64,000 bases of DNA from an uncultured Christensenella sp. (GCA_910586065.1 CAJUGI010000001.1:434001-498000); one strand, 5' to 3'. Shown: positions 16,242-25,096, counted from the stretch's first letter. A program made the numbers and translations. The notes: generated by a model from the letters alone, not told the origin.

Positions 16242-16448
16242 ATGAAAACAAAAATAGCGGACAACATCAAATTTTATCGAAAACAAATGAATATGTCGCA
16301 AGGTGAGCTTGCCGCCAAACTTTGCGGCAAAACTAGCCTTATTTCCAATTACGAAAACGGTTACAGCACGCCCGATATTTACACGCTTTGCAAGCTTTGC
16401 GAAATTTTCGACGTCAGTTTAGACGAACTTGTCGAATGGGAAAAATAA
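16242..16448 (+). CDS. XRE-family regulator (HTH)
   Basis: 68 residues. One helix-turn-helix domain: IKFYRKQMNMSQGELAAKL, then TSLISNYENGYSTPDIYTL and a short tail ending DELVEWEK. Only a weak AAGAGA precedes the ATG. It is divergent from a zinc-ribbon membrane protein and followed by its own terminator, so it is a free-standing regulator, probably autoregulated through the two palindromes upstream. Confidence 0.82.
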   Translation: MKTKIADNIKFYRKQMNMSQGELAAKLCGKTSLISNYENGYSTPDIYTLCKLCEIFDVSLDELVEWEK

Positions 16449-16453
16449 AGCTT

Positions 16454-16477
16454 TTGCCATTATGGCAAGATTTTTTT
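16454..16477 (+). terminator. Terminator after the XRE gene
   Basis: TTGCCA-TTA-TGGCAA followed by GA and seven T. Confidence 0.75.
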
Positions 16478-17204
16478 AATCCTTTTTTTCGGGCAAAAAC
16501 TTCCAATAGCGTACGGGCATAGAGCGTTTCATTTGCTTTTCGTGCGGACGCTCTTTTATGTTTACCGCTTTATAATATTTTTTCCACAAATTTTCAAACG
16601 CGCGCTCATATTCCGAAAGGTAAATTTCCGCCTCGCCCACGTAGCCTGTTATCCATTCCCTGCCGTTATACATTCCCGCGGTTTTACGCTTTAAATCGTG
16701 AATTACAAATCTTTCCGATTTAAATCTTTCAACAAAGTGCGGCATAAGCAGTTCGGTTATATCGTTGTCTGGGGAGTATGGCGCGTAAAGTGTTCCGTCC
16801 GCACTTTCCATAAACCGTAAAAGTCCTTTAATTCTGTGTACTTCTCCTGTAATTTTATACAAAACGTCGTTAAATTCAATTACTTCCGGCAAGTTATAAG
16901 CTTTTTTTATGGGCGCTTTGTGCCTTGTTAATGCTTTAATATATTCAAAAGCAGTCTGTTCTTTAAGCGCGTCGCAACTTCTTAAAACTTTGTTAATATC
17001 CTTTACGGCTTCACAATCCAAGGCGGTCAGTTTTTCGGTTACGCGGCGGGTCTTTTCACCGTCTATAGCAACGTTAATCACTTCGCTGTCCAATGAAAGT
17101 TGAATATCTTTATCCGAAGTTATAATGCAGTTCTTTTCGGGATAAGCGTCGAACACTGCCGTAAAAAAACTTTCGCTGGTACCGTCTGTAATATATATTT
17201 TCAT
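16476..17204 (-). CDS. TIGR03915-type putative DNA repair protein (partner of the radical SAM protein)
   Basis: 242 residues. It starts MKIYITDGTSESFFTAVFDA, the family's typical N-terminus, with AYNLPEVIEFNDVLYKITGEVHRIKGLLRF in the middle and MPVRYWKFLPE at the end. Family knowledge: these proteins almost always sit next to a radical SAM protein of the TIGR03916 type and are annotated as putative DNA repair or metabolism proteins without proven activity. Its start overlaps the radical SAM stop (ATGA), so the two are cotranslated. An SOS-like palindrome precedes the pair. Confidence 0.8.
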   Translation of the reverse strand: MKIYITDGTSESFFTAVFDAYPEKNCIITSDKDIQLSLDSEVINVAIDGEKTRRVTEKLTALDCEAVKDINKVLRSCDALKEQTAFEYIKALTRHKAPIKKAYNLPEVIEFNDVLYKITGEVHRIKGLLRFMESADGTLYAPYSPDNDITELLMPHFVERFKSERFVIHDLKRKTAGMYNGREWITGYVGEAEIYLSEYERAFENLWKKYYKAVNIKERPHEKQMKRSMPVRYWKFLPEKKD

Positions 17205-18454
17205 ATTTCACCGGTGAGGGCCGAAAGCGCGGCGGCGGGGGTGGAAAACATAGAAATTTGTTGGGTAACTTCATTTTTCCCGTCAATCAACAGAGAGTAT
17301 TTTACTTGAGCAAAGCTGTCCGCTCCGTAAAATTTTCCTCCGCAAGTAACAAAATGCTTGGCTCTCTTTAATACTATGCGCATTTTTAAAAGATTTTCAA
17401 AGCCAATTTTCGAAAATTTTCTCGCTTCGATTATTTTGTAAGCGCTCTTCGCTCCGATTCCGGGAACGCGCAACAACATTTCCAGCGGCGCGGTGTTTAT
17501 TTCTATAGGAAAAAGGTGCATGTTCTTAAGTGCCCAGGCACATTTCGGGTCGTATTCGCTTGAAAGATTTTCGTTTTCTTCACAGATTTCATTTACGTTA
17601 AACCCGTAAAAGCGAATGAGCCAGTCCGCCTGATAAAGTCTGTGTTCGCGCAGCAATCCCGCGCCTACGGTCGGCAGTTTACTGCTCTGCACTACTGGAA
17701 CGTAAGAGGAATAGTAAACGCGTCTCATATCCATATTTCTGTAAAGCGCTTCCGTAAGTTTTAAAATTTGTCCGTCGCTTTCAGGTGAAGCTCCTATAAT
17801 CATCTGTGTGGTCTGTCCGGCGGGAATAATCTTGCGTCTAAGGTTGTTGAATTTTTCATAATCAACCGCATCTTTAAGGCTTTTCATCGGCAACAAGAGA
17901 CTTTGCTTAGTTTTTTGCGGCGCAAGCAGTTTTAAAGATTTTTCGCTCGGAAGTTCTATGTTATAGCTCATCCTGTCAACAAGCCTTGCTGCTTTCATAA
18001 TAAGTTCTTCATCTGCGTGCGGTATACCCTTTAAATGTATATACCCGTTAAAATGATAAACTTTTCTAAGCCTGTTAACTGTTTCGCACAAAAGTTCCAT
18101 AGTTCTGTTCGGGCTCTCGCACACTGCGGAGGAGAGAAACAGTCCTTCTATATAGTTGCGCTTGTAAAAATTAACAGTCAGTTCGCAAATCTCGTCGGGA
18201 GTAATCCGCGCCCGTCTGACGTCCGCACTTTTACGGTTGGGGCAGTACTCGCAGTCATAAATACATTCGTTGCTCATAAGTATTTTCAAAAGCGAAATGC
18301 ATCTTCCGTCCGGCGTAAACGAATGGCATATTCCTTCCGCGGCGGCATTTCCTATGCCGCCGCGTGAATTTCTTCTTTTAGAACCTGAGGAAGAACAGCT
18401 TACGTCGTATTTTGCGCTTTCTGTTAAAATTTCAAGAGTTTCCGCATTTAACAT
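17201..18454 (-). CDS. TIGR03916-type putative DNA modification/repair radical SAM protein
   Basis: 417 residues. The radical SAM cluster motif is CIYDCEYC (CxxxCxxC, about residues 64-71), followed by LFLSSAVCESPNRTMELL. A C-terminal helix-hairpin-helix, LLRVPGIGAKSAYKIIEARK (about 338-357), is a DNA-binding element found in repair proteins. The combination suggests a radical enzyme acting on DNA, perhaps on a specific lesion; the substrate is not known. It is first in a two-gene operon. A strong promoter and a LexA-like palindrome lie upstream; no clear ribosome site is seen. Confidence 0.85.
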   Translation of the reverse strand: MLNAETLEILTESAKYDVSCSSSGSKRRNSRGGIGNAAAEGICHSFTPDGRCISLLKILMSNECIYDCEYCPNRKSADVRRARITPDEICELTVNFYKRNYIEGLFLSSAVCESPNRTMELLCETVNRLRKVYHFNGYIHLKGIPHADEELIMKAARLVDRMSYNIELPSEKSLKLLAPQKTKQSLLLPMKSLKDAVDYEKFNNLRRKIIPAGQTTQMIIGASPESDGQILKLTEALYRNMDMRRVYYSSYVPVVQSSKLPTVGAGLLREHRLYQADWLIRFYGFNVNEICEENENLSSEYDPKCAWALKNMHLFPIEINTAPLEMLLRVPGIGAKSAYKIIEARKFSKIGFENLLKMRIVLKRAKHFVTCGGKFYGADSFAQVKYSLLIDGKNEVTQQISMFSTPAAALSALTGEI

Positions 18455-18471
18455 AACTTTTTACCAATTAA

Positions 18472-18485
18472 TAAACATATGTTTA
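18472..18485. promoter_or_regulatory. SOS-like operator TAAACATATGTTTA
   Basis: A perfect 14-base palindrome whose core AACATATGTT matches the centre of the Gram-positive LexA box (GAAC-N4-GTTC type, with A/T at the outer G/C). It covers the predicted transcription start (about 18487) and the first bases of the repair operon transcript. LexA control is inferred. Confidence 0.6.
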
Positions 18486-18493
18486 CAATTTAA

Positions 18494-18522
18494 ATTATAT
18501 ATACAAAATTGAATTATGTCAA
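18494..18522 (-). promoter_or_regulatory. Promoter of the DNA-repair operon
   Basis: Consensus TTGACA (18522-18517), 17 bases, TATAAT (18499-18494) on the minus strand. Such a perfect promoter usually needs a repressor, which fits the palindrome just downstream. Confidence 0.85.
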
Positions 18523-18534
18523 GACTTTTCCTCA

Positions 18535-18563
18535 TTGACTAACAAAAATTTTTATGCTAAACT
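18535..18563 (+). promoter_or_regulatory. Promoter of the GNAT gene, leaderless geometry
   Basis: TTGACT (18535-18540), 17 bases, TAAACT (18558-18563). A start 7 bases later is the A of the ATG at 18570. No Shine-Dalgarno. Confidence 0.6.
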
Positions 18564-18569
18564 TTATTT

Positions 18570-18923
18570 ATGACGGAATACAAAGAATATAGGCGGTGCG
18601 GAACTTTTGGTTATTCTATAATAATAAACGGTGTAAAGGCAGGCGTTATCGAATATAAAGATTTTTGGGACGGAATGCCCTATTTAAGCCTTATAAAAAT
18701 TGAAGAGCAATACAGGGGCAACGGCGCAGGGTCAAACGCGGTTAAATTTTTGGAAAAACTGTTTAAAGAGCAAGGCTGTAAAGCTTTGCTGACTTCAACA
18801 CAGTCAAACGAACAAGGACAGAACTTTTACCGGAAACTCGGCTTTATTGAATCAGGCTGTCTTATATTTGAAAACACTCCGTTTAAGCAACCTATGGAGA
18901 TGTTTTTTATTAAAGTATTATAA
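18570..18923 (+). CDS. GNAT-family N-acetyltransferase
   Basis: 117 residues, a compact GNAT domain. YRGNGAGSNAVKFLEK carries the acetyl-CoA pyrophosphate loop (R/Q-x-x-G-x-G/A), and NEQGQNFYRKLGFIESG is the conserved C-terminal Tyr region. The acceptor is unknown. It is a single gene transcribed away from the DNA-repair operon, with the two promoters back to back. The promoter position suggests a leaderless message. Confidence 0.8.
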   Translation: MTEYKEYRRCGTFGYSIIINGVKAGVIEYKDFWDGMPYLSLIKIEEQYRGNGAGSNAVKFLEKLFKEQGCKALLTSTQSNEQGQNFYRKLGFIESGCLIFENTPFKQPMEMFFIKVL

Positions 18924-19008
18924 TTTTCACAAACATTTCATTATAAAATTAATTTGTTTTTATATGCACGGGTTAAAATATAATCAGCGACATATTTTGG
19001 GAGATTTT

Positions 19009-19671
19009 ATGAAAGTACTGATAGTTGACGACGAAGAGATGATAAGAGGCGTTTTAAAAGAATACGTCGAGTTTGAGGGCGGCATTGCATACGAGGCGGC
19101 AGACGGTATGCAGGCGGTTAAAATGTGTCGTGATAATGACTTTGATATTATTCTTATGGATATAATGATGCCTAAACTCGACGGTTTTTCCGCGGTTAAA
19201 GAAATCAAAAAAATAAAGAATACGCCTGTAATTATGCTTTCTGCTCGCGGTGAAGAATACGACAAATTGTTCGGCTTTGAAATAGGCGCCGACGATTATG
19301 TTACAAAGCCGTTTTCACCTAAAGAAGTTATGGCAAGAATACACGCAGTGTTAAAGCGTGGCGCGCAGGAAACACAGAACGACGTTGTTACCTTCGAAGG
19401 CTTAACCATAGATATGTTGGGCAGGAATGTTTATGTCGACGGCGAGAAGGCGGAACTTACGCCAAAGGAATACGAAATTTTATTTTATTTCGTAAAAAAT
19501 AAGGGTATTGCACTCACGCGTGAAAAACTTTTGATGGACGTTTGGGGATTTGATTTTTACGGCGACGACCGCACGGTTGACACACATATAAAAATGTTGC
19601 GCTCCAATTTAAAACAATACAGAAAATTTATAGTTACTTTAAGAGGACTCGGGTATAAATTTGAAGTCTGA
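19009..19671 (+). CDS. OmpR/PhoB-family response regulator
   Basis: 220 residues from ATG 19009, preceded by TTTTGGGAGA. Receiver domain: VDDEE acidic pocket, phospho-acceptor Asp about residue 51 in LMDIMMPKLDGF, and the KPF Lys. The C-terminal winged helix has ELTPKEYEILFYF and DDRTVDTHIKMLRSNL. The upstream start at 18847 would lie inside the GNAT gene and is rejected. It overlaps the sensor kinase gene by 11 bases. Direct repeats before the ABC exporter downstream are candidate binding sites. Confidence 0.93.
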   Translation: MKVLIVDDEEMIRGVLKEYVEFEGGIAYEAADGMQAVKMCRDNDFDIILMDIMMPKLDGFSAVKEIKKIKNTPVIMLSARGEEYDKLFGFEIGADDYVTKPFSPKEVMARIHAVLKRGAQETQNDVVTFEGLTIDMLGRNVYVDGEKAELTPKEYEILFYFVKNKGIALTREKLLMDVWGFDFYGDDRTVDTHIKMLRSNLKQYRKFIVTLRGLGYKFEV

Positions 19672-21109
19672 AAATGTAAACGGCGTAAAAACTAAAAAGA
19701 AACAGCCCCGGACGAAGCTGAAAAGCGTAAACGTCACTATGTGGGGCTATTTTTGCATACTTGCAGTCTTTCTGATATTTGCTCTTGAAATTGTTTTTTA
19801 TTCGGTTGTTGCAGGTACGTTTGGAAATCAGGCGCGGCAGAGAGTGGAGCGTATCGGGAAAGAAGTTTGTCTTGAACTTCAATCTGATTTTCCCGTCAAC
19901 GTTTCAATTTTTCACCGTTATGCTGGTGACGGCGTATATGTGTATATTATTGACCGGTTCGGTAATGTCGTTTCTCCGCAAGCGCCGGCGGCTGAAGTGA
20001 ACGAAAACGTTGTAAATGACCTTTTAAATTATCTCGGCGGTTACGGTTCGGGGAGTGAAATAACTTTCCGCTCGGGCGAGGGAATTAATTACGGCGCAAA
20101 ACTCAAACAGCGTTACAACGGATATTATGTCCTTGTAACTTATTCATTAAGTATTGTCAAAGATACGGTAGGAACTTTGCAGCTGTATCTTTTCATTGTA
20201 GGTGTAGTAATACTTGCACTGTCGTTTTTAATATCCTTTCTTATATCGCAGAAAATTACGCGCGGACTTAAAAACATGTCGGACACCGCGGTTGAACTTG
20301 CCAAAGGCGATTATAACGTTAAGTTTGTCAACGCCGATTACAGGGAAATGGCACAGCTATCCGATACGTTGAACCATGTGTGTGAGGAAGTAAAAAAGAG
20401 CGAAGATTTTCAGCGTGAAATTCTTGCAAACGTCACGCACGATTTGAAAACCCCTTTGACTATGATAAAGGCTTATGCTTCGATGATAAGAGAGATTTCG
20501 GGCGACAACAAAGAAAAGCGCGAAAAACACTTAAAAGTTATCGAGGACGAGGCTGACAGACTCACGGGGCTTGTAAACGACGTTTTAAGCGTTTCAAAAC
20601 TGCAATCCAACCTTGACGTAATTAATCCCAAAGTTTTCAATTTAACCGAACTTGTATACGGTATAATTAATAAATTCGGCTATTTGCAGGAAACTAACGG
20701 ATACAGTTTTATGTTGGATATAGACAAAGACCTATATACCCGTGCAGACGAGGAAAAGATAAAACAGGTGATATACAATCTTTTGGGTAACGCGGCAAAC
20801 TATACCGGCGAGGATAAAACTGTTTATATCAGTTTAAAACAGAGTATGGACGGACGGAGAATTAAATTTTCAGTTAGGGATACGGGCAAAGGAATTGCAG
20901 AAGAGGATTTATCCGAAATCTGGAACAGATATTACAGAGTTAAGGAAAATCATAACCGTCCGGTAAAAGGGACGGGGCTCGGACTGAATATTGTTAAAGT
21001 CATCTTAAAAAATCACTCGTTCGATTTCGGCGTTGACAGTAAAATAAACGGAGGTTCTACTTTCTGGATAGATTTTCCCTCCGTTCCGTCCGAAATTGAT
21101 ATTTTATAA
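19661..21109 (+). CDS. Sensor histidine kinase
   Basis: 482 residues, TTG start at 19661 overlapping the regulator stop. Layout: a basic N-terminus, a first membrane helix (about 30-50), an extracellular sensing part of about 120 residues, a second helix (about 170-195), HAMP, and the H-box THDLKTP (His about 260). N-box is NLLGNAANYT, with DTGKGI and GTGLGLNIVK for ATP binding. The extracellular loop is not a recognised sensor domain. With the adjacent regulator it probably controls the ABC exporter genes that follow, perhaps in response to envelope stress or an antimicrobial. Confidence 0.93.
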   Translation: MKSENVNGVKTKKKQPRTKLKSVNVTMWGYFCILAVFLIFALEIVFYSVVAGTFGNQARQRVERIGKEVCLELQSDFPVNVSIFHRYAGDGVYVYIIDRFGNVVSPQAPAAEVNENVVNDLLNYLGGYGSGSEITFRSGEGINYGAKLKQRYNGYYVLVTYSLSIVKDTVGTLQLYLFIVGVVILALSFLISFLISQKITRGLKNMSDTAVELAKGDYNVKFVNADYREMAQLSDTLNHVCEEVKKSEDFQREILANVTHDLKTPLTMIKAYASMIREISGDNKEKREKHLKVIEDEADRLTGLVNDVLSVSKLQSNLDVINPKVFNLTELVYGIINKFGYLQETNGYSFMLDIDKDLYTRADEEKIKQVIYNLLGNAANYTGEDKTVYISLKQSMDGRRIKFSVRDTGKGIAEEDLSEIWNRYYRVKENHNRPVKGTGLGLNIVKVILKNHSFDFGVDSKINGGSTFWIDFPSVPSEIDIL

Positions 21110-21125
21110 TATTAAATTTAACCAG

Positions 21126-21149
21126 CCCCCGCAATATGCGGGGGTATTT
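21126..21149 (+). terminator. Terminator after the two-component genes
   Basis: CCCCCGCA and TGCGGGGG pair around three bases; a T-rich run follows. Confidence 0.8.
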
Positions 21150-21223
21150 TTATGATAATTGTAAAATAGTTTTATATATTTATGAAAATTTGATAAAAAT
21201 TTACGTATCCGGTCTGAACGCAT

Positions 21224-21260
21224 TTTACAATTTGATTGTATTATTGTAATATATTGTAAA
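21224..21260 (+). promoter_or_regulatory. ABC exporter promoter with ATTGTA repeats
   Basis: TTTACA (21224-21229), 17 bases, TAATAT (21247-21252). ATTGTA occurs as direct repeats at 21235, 21243 and 21253, and as an inverted copy (TACAAT) at 21226. Spaced direct repeats are typical of OmpR-family binding sites; the two-component genes are immediately upstream. Confidence 0.6.
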
Positions 21261-21295
21261 TATTCATATTAAAAGGAGAAGTAAGAGGACGATTA

Positions 21296-23173
21296 ATGTT
21301 TAAATTGTACAAAAAACTAAGACCTGTAGATTGGATTTTGCTTGTTGTGCTCGTAGGGTTGACTGTTTTGCAGGTCTACTGCACTATGACGCTTGCCGAT
21401 TTCGTTCAGGATATAATCAAATCGATAACGTTTTTGGGGTATAAAAACAATCCTGCAGGGCTTCCTGCCGAACTTATGCCTTTGTATAACGCATTGGGCG
21501 ACTGGTCCAATTTTACGGCCGAAAGTCTCGGCGCGTTAGGTATAACCGGCGAATCCGCCGAAATGCTTTTAAGTATTGCCGGCACCACAACGGGAGATAT
21601 ATGGTATCACGGAGGAATGATGCTGCTTGTCGCGGCGGGAAGCATGTTATGCCAGATTAGCGTCGGGCTTATTGCATCTTTCGTTTCGTCAAACCATTCG
21701 GCAAATATCCGTTCGGCAATATATAAAAAAGTGGACGGATTCTCTATTTTCGAACGTGAAAAATTTTCCACGCCTTCGCTAATAACGCGTACCACAAACG
21801 ATGTTCAGCAGGTGCAAATGGCAAATATTTTAATGCTTAGAATGGCGGTTGCAGCTCCTATAACCGCAATCTGGGCGGTTTGCAAAATTCAGGCGGCAAG
21901 CATGCAGCTTACAATCGCTACTGCGGTAGCCGTAGTTCTTCTGATTATATTTTTGATGCTGTTGATGATTTTTGTAATGCCCAAGTTCAAAATTATGCAA
22001 AAATTGGTTGACGGACTCAACGGTGTTTCAAGGGAAAATTTAACGGGACTCCGTGTTGTGCGCGCCTATAATGCCGAAGAGTATCAGGAAAAGAAGTTTG
22101 GTGAAGCAAACGAAAAAATAACAAAAACCCAGCTTTTTACCAGCAGAATGATGTCTCTTCTGTCGCCTATAATGATGCTTATTATGAACGGTATAACGCT
22201 TGCTATCTACTGGTTAGGCGCAACGCTTATAAACGCTGGCGAACTCGACCTTGCAACAATGACGGCGTTCACCATGCTTGCTTCGCAGATAATAATGTCG
22301 TTTATGATGCTTATGTTTATGTTCGTGCTTATGCCTCGTGCCCAGGTATCAGCGTCGCGTATTAATCAGGTTCTTGAAACAAAGTCGTCTATTGCGGAAC
22401 CCGAAACGGATGCGGAAAGAACGGAGGAAGGAACTCTGGAATTTAAAAACGTTTCATTCGCTTACCCCGATTCCGAACTGCCCGTAATCAAAAATATAAG
22501 TTTTAAAGCACAAAAGGGAGATACTGTTGCATTTATCGGTTCTACTGGCAGCGGAAAGTCAACGCTTGTAAATCTTGTGCCGAGATTTTTCGATGTTACC
22601 GAAGGGCAAATTTTAGTGGACGGCGCCGACGTTAAAACGATAAAACAAAAAACTTTGCGTAAACTTATCGGGTACGTTCCGCAAAAAGGAGTGCTTTTTA
22701 CCGGCACAGTCCGTGAAAATATAGCGTTCGGCAATCCTGAAATTTCAAATGATGAAGTGGTTGCGGCGGCAAAAGCCGCCGAAGCAGACGGGTTTATTAT
22801 GCAGATGGAAAAGGGTTACGATTCGGAAATTTCCCAGGGCGGTAAAAATGTTTCCGGCGGTCAGAAACAACGCCTTTCAATAGCTCGCGCCGTTGCAGTA
22901 AAACCGGAATTTTTTATCTTTGACGACAGTTTTTCCGCGCTGGATTATAAAACAGATAAAAAGGTACGTGAAAACCTTAAAAAAGTTGCCGAAGGCGCAA
23001 CGAAGTTGATTGTTGCACAGCGTATAGGCACAATTATGGACGCCAACCGGATAGTGGTGCTCGATAAAGGCGAGGCCGTAGGCATAGGTACGCATAAGGA
23101 TTTGCTTGAATCGTGCGAAGTATACCGCGAAATCGCGTTATCACAGCTTTCAAAGGAGGAGCTCGGCATATGA
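21296..23173 (+). CDS. ABC exporter half-transporter, degenerate Walker B subunit
   Basis: 625 residues: six membrane helices (N-terminal about 330 residues) followed by a nucleotide-binding domain. Walker A is GSTGSGKST, signature VSGGQKQRLS, but Walker B reads FFIFDDSFSALD, so the catalytic Glu after the Asp is replaced by Asp. In known heterodimeric exporters one composite ATP site is degenerate in just this way. An insertion of about 60 residues lies between the first two helices. The stop overlaps the start of its partner. Drug, lipid or peptide export is likely; cargo not identified. Confidence 0.9.
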   Translation: MFKLYKKLRPVDWILLVVLVGLTVLQVYCTMTLADFVQDIIKSITFLGYKNNPAGLPAELMPLYNALGDWSNFTAESLGALGITGESAEMLLSIAGTTTGDIWYHGGMMLLVAAGSMLCQISVGLIASFVSSNHSANIRSAIYKKVDGFSIFEREKFSTPSLITRTTNDVQQVQMANILMLRMAVAAPITAIWAVCKIQAASMQLTIATAVAVVLLIIFLMLLMIFVMPKFKIMQKLVDGLNGVSRENLTGLRVVRAYNAEEYQEKKFGEANEKITKTQLFTSRMMSLLSPIMMLIMNGITLAIYWLGATLINAGELDLATMTAFTMLASQIIMSFMMLMFMFVLMPRAQVSASRINQVLETKSSIAEPETDAERTEEGTLEFKNVSFAYPDSELPVIKNISFKAQKGDTVAFIGSTGSGKSTLVNLVPRFFDVTEGQILVDGADVKTIKQKTLRKLIGYVPQKGVLFTGTVRENIAFGNPEISNDEVVAAAKAAEADGFIMQMEKGYDSEISQGGKNVSGGQKQRLSIARAVAVKPEFFIFDDSFSALDYKTDKKVRENLKKVAEGATKLIVAQRIGTIMDANRIVVLDKGEAVGIGTHKDLLESCEVYREIALSQLSKEELGI

Positions 23174-25047
23174 AACGTTCTTTCGTAAAGTCAAAAAACG
23201 ACGGTTCGTCGTCTTCGGTAAACGCCGCGCCTTCCGCAAAAAGCGCAACGGGCGGCAAGGGTAATATTAAGCAGCTTTTAAAAGCGTTAAAACCCTTCAC
23301 CGTTCACATATTATTTTCGTTTATTTTCATAACTGTTTCAACCGTTTTGTCCGTTCTCGCTCCGCAGTGGGTAAAAATGCTGACAAATGAAATTAACGAC
23401 TATGCGTTAAAACAGGAAATTCACCTTGATGTAATTGCAAACTTTTCTGTAATTCTTGTAATTTTCTACGTTTCAAACGCTTTAAGCAATTATATTTCAA
23501 ACTTCATAATGGCAACGGTTACGCAAAAGTTTACACGCGGAATCCGTGCCGATATTGCGCGCAAAATTAACCGTGTGCCGTTAAAGTATTTCGATTCGCA
23601 TCAATATGGAGATACTTTATCGGTAATCACCAACGATGTTGACACGGTCGGACAGTCAATGGACCAGGCGATATCGTCTTTCTTTTCGTCGGTAACAATG
23701 CTTATAGGCGTGCTTGTCGCAATGTTCGTAACCGCTTGGCAAATGGCGCTCACCGTGCTTTTGATAGTTCCATTAATGATAGTTTTATTAATGATAATAA
23801 CTAAGGTTGCGCTTCCCCAGTTCAAGCGTAATCAGGAATATCTGGGCGAGCTCAACGGCAAGGTAGAGGAAAACTATTCAGGGCAAACGGTCATTCAGGC
23901 GTTCGGTGCCGGAGAAAGAAAAACTGCGGAGTTTGAAAAATCGAACGCTACAATGCGCAGGGCAGTGTTTAAGGCGCAGACTCTTGCCGGATTAATGCAA
24001 CCTGCAATGAATTTTGTGTCGTATTTCGCGTATGCCGCGGTCTGCGTCGTCGGTGGGTTGCTCTTAAACGATAAGGCGATTTCTTTCGGTACAATTTCCG
24101 CATTCTTAATATACATTAATCTCTTCCAAAGCCCTATGAGCCAGCTTGCGCAGGCAATGAACAACTTGCAGATGGCGGCGGCAGCTTCGGCAAGGGTATA
24201 CGAATTCCTCGGTCAGGAAGAACTTTCCGACGAAAGTGAAAAATCGCGCAAACTTTTGACTTGCGGTGAAGTAACCGAAAACGGTAAGAGTTCGGCAGGT
24301 AATTTTGTCGGCGGTGTTAAAGGAGACGTCGAGTTCAAACACGTTAAGTTCGGATATACTCCCGACAGAATAATAATCCCGGGCTTTTCCGCAAAGATTA
24401 AGGCGGGAATGAAAGTTGCGATAGTCGGTCCCACTGGCGCCGGAAAAACTACGCTTGTCAATCTTTTAATGCGCTTTTACGAGCTTTCCGGCGGCGACAT
24501 AACGATAGACGGCGTCTCAATCCAAGATATGCCCAGAGAAGAAGTTCACGATATATTCGGTATGGTTCTTCAGGATACCTGGATGTTTGAAGGAACAATA
24601 AGAGAAAATATATTGTTCTCAAAAACAGGCGTTTCCGATGAAAGGCTCAACGAAATATGCAAGGAAGCCGGAATTTACCATTATATCTACACGCTTCCGG
24701 GCGGGCTTGATTTTTATGTTGAAAACGAGTCGAGCATATCCGGCGGACAAAAACAGTTGTTGACTATTGCCCGCGCTATGGCGGAAAATTCTCCCCTTTT
24801 GATACTTGACGAAGCTACTTCTAATGTGGATACACGAACGGAGGAAGTAATTCAGCGTGCTATGGATAAGTTAACCGAAGGGCGCACAAGCTTTGTAATT
24901 GCACACAGACTTTCAACTATCAAAAACGCCGATTTAATTCTCGTCATGCGCGACGGAAACATAATCGAGCAGGGGACTCACGATAATTTAATGGAGCAGA
25001 ACGGTTTTTACGCCACACTGTATAATTCGCAGTTTGCTTCGAATTAA
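23170..25047 (+). CDS. ABC exporter half-transporter, canonical subunit
   Basis: 625 residues. A hydrophilic N-terminal tail rich in Ser/Ala/Lys (about 40 residues) precedes six membrane helices and the ATPase domain: Walker A GPTGAGKTT, signature ISGGQKQLL, Walker B LLILDEATSNVD with the catalytic Glu intact, and AHRLST. It pairs with the upstream subunit to make a heterodimer with one active and one degenerate ATP site. ATG 23170 lies in the ATGA overlap; an in-frame start at 23113 is inside the upstream gene and rejected. Confidence 0.92.
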   Translation: MKRSFVKSKNDGSSSSVNAAPSAKSATGGKGNIKQLLKALKPFTVHILFSFIFITVSTVLSVLAPQWVKMLTNEINDYALKQEIHLDVIANFSVILVIFYVSNALSNYISNFIMATVTQKFTRGIRADIARKINRVPLKYFDSHQYGDTLSVITNDVDTVGQSMDQAISSFFSSVTMLIGVLVAMFVTAWQMALTVLLIVPLMIVLLMIITKVALPQFKRNQEYLGELNGKVEENYSGQTVIQAFGAGERKTAEFEKSNATMRRAVFKAQTLAGLMQPAMNFVSYFAYAAVCVVGGLLLNDKAISFGTISAFLIYINLFQSPMSQLAQAMNNLQMAAAASARVYEFLGQEELSDESEKSRKLLTCGEVTENGKSSAGNFVGGVKGDVEFKHVKFGYTPDRIIIPGFSAKIKAGMKVAIVGPTGAGKTTLVNLLMRFYELSGGDITIDGVSIQDMPREEVHDIFGMVLQDTWMFEGTIRENILFSKTGVSDERLNEICKEAGIYHYIYTLPGGLDFYVENESSISGGQKQLLTIARAMAENSPLLILDEATSNVDTRTEEVIQRAMDKLTEGRTSFVIAHRLSTIKNADLILVMRDGNIIEQGTHDNLMEQNGFYATLYNSQFASN

Positions 25048-25059
25048 AAACAAAAAAAT

Positions 25060-25090
25060 AAGCGGGGATGCCGAAAAGGCATCCCCGCTT
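25060..25090. terminator. Terminator after the ABC exporter
   Basis: AAGCGGGGATGCC pairs exactly with GGCATCCCCGCTT; loop GAAAA. T-rich on both sides, so it can also stop the convergent Cys-rich gene. Confidence 0.85.
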
Positions 25091-25096
25091 TAAATT

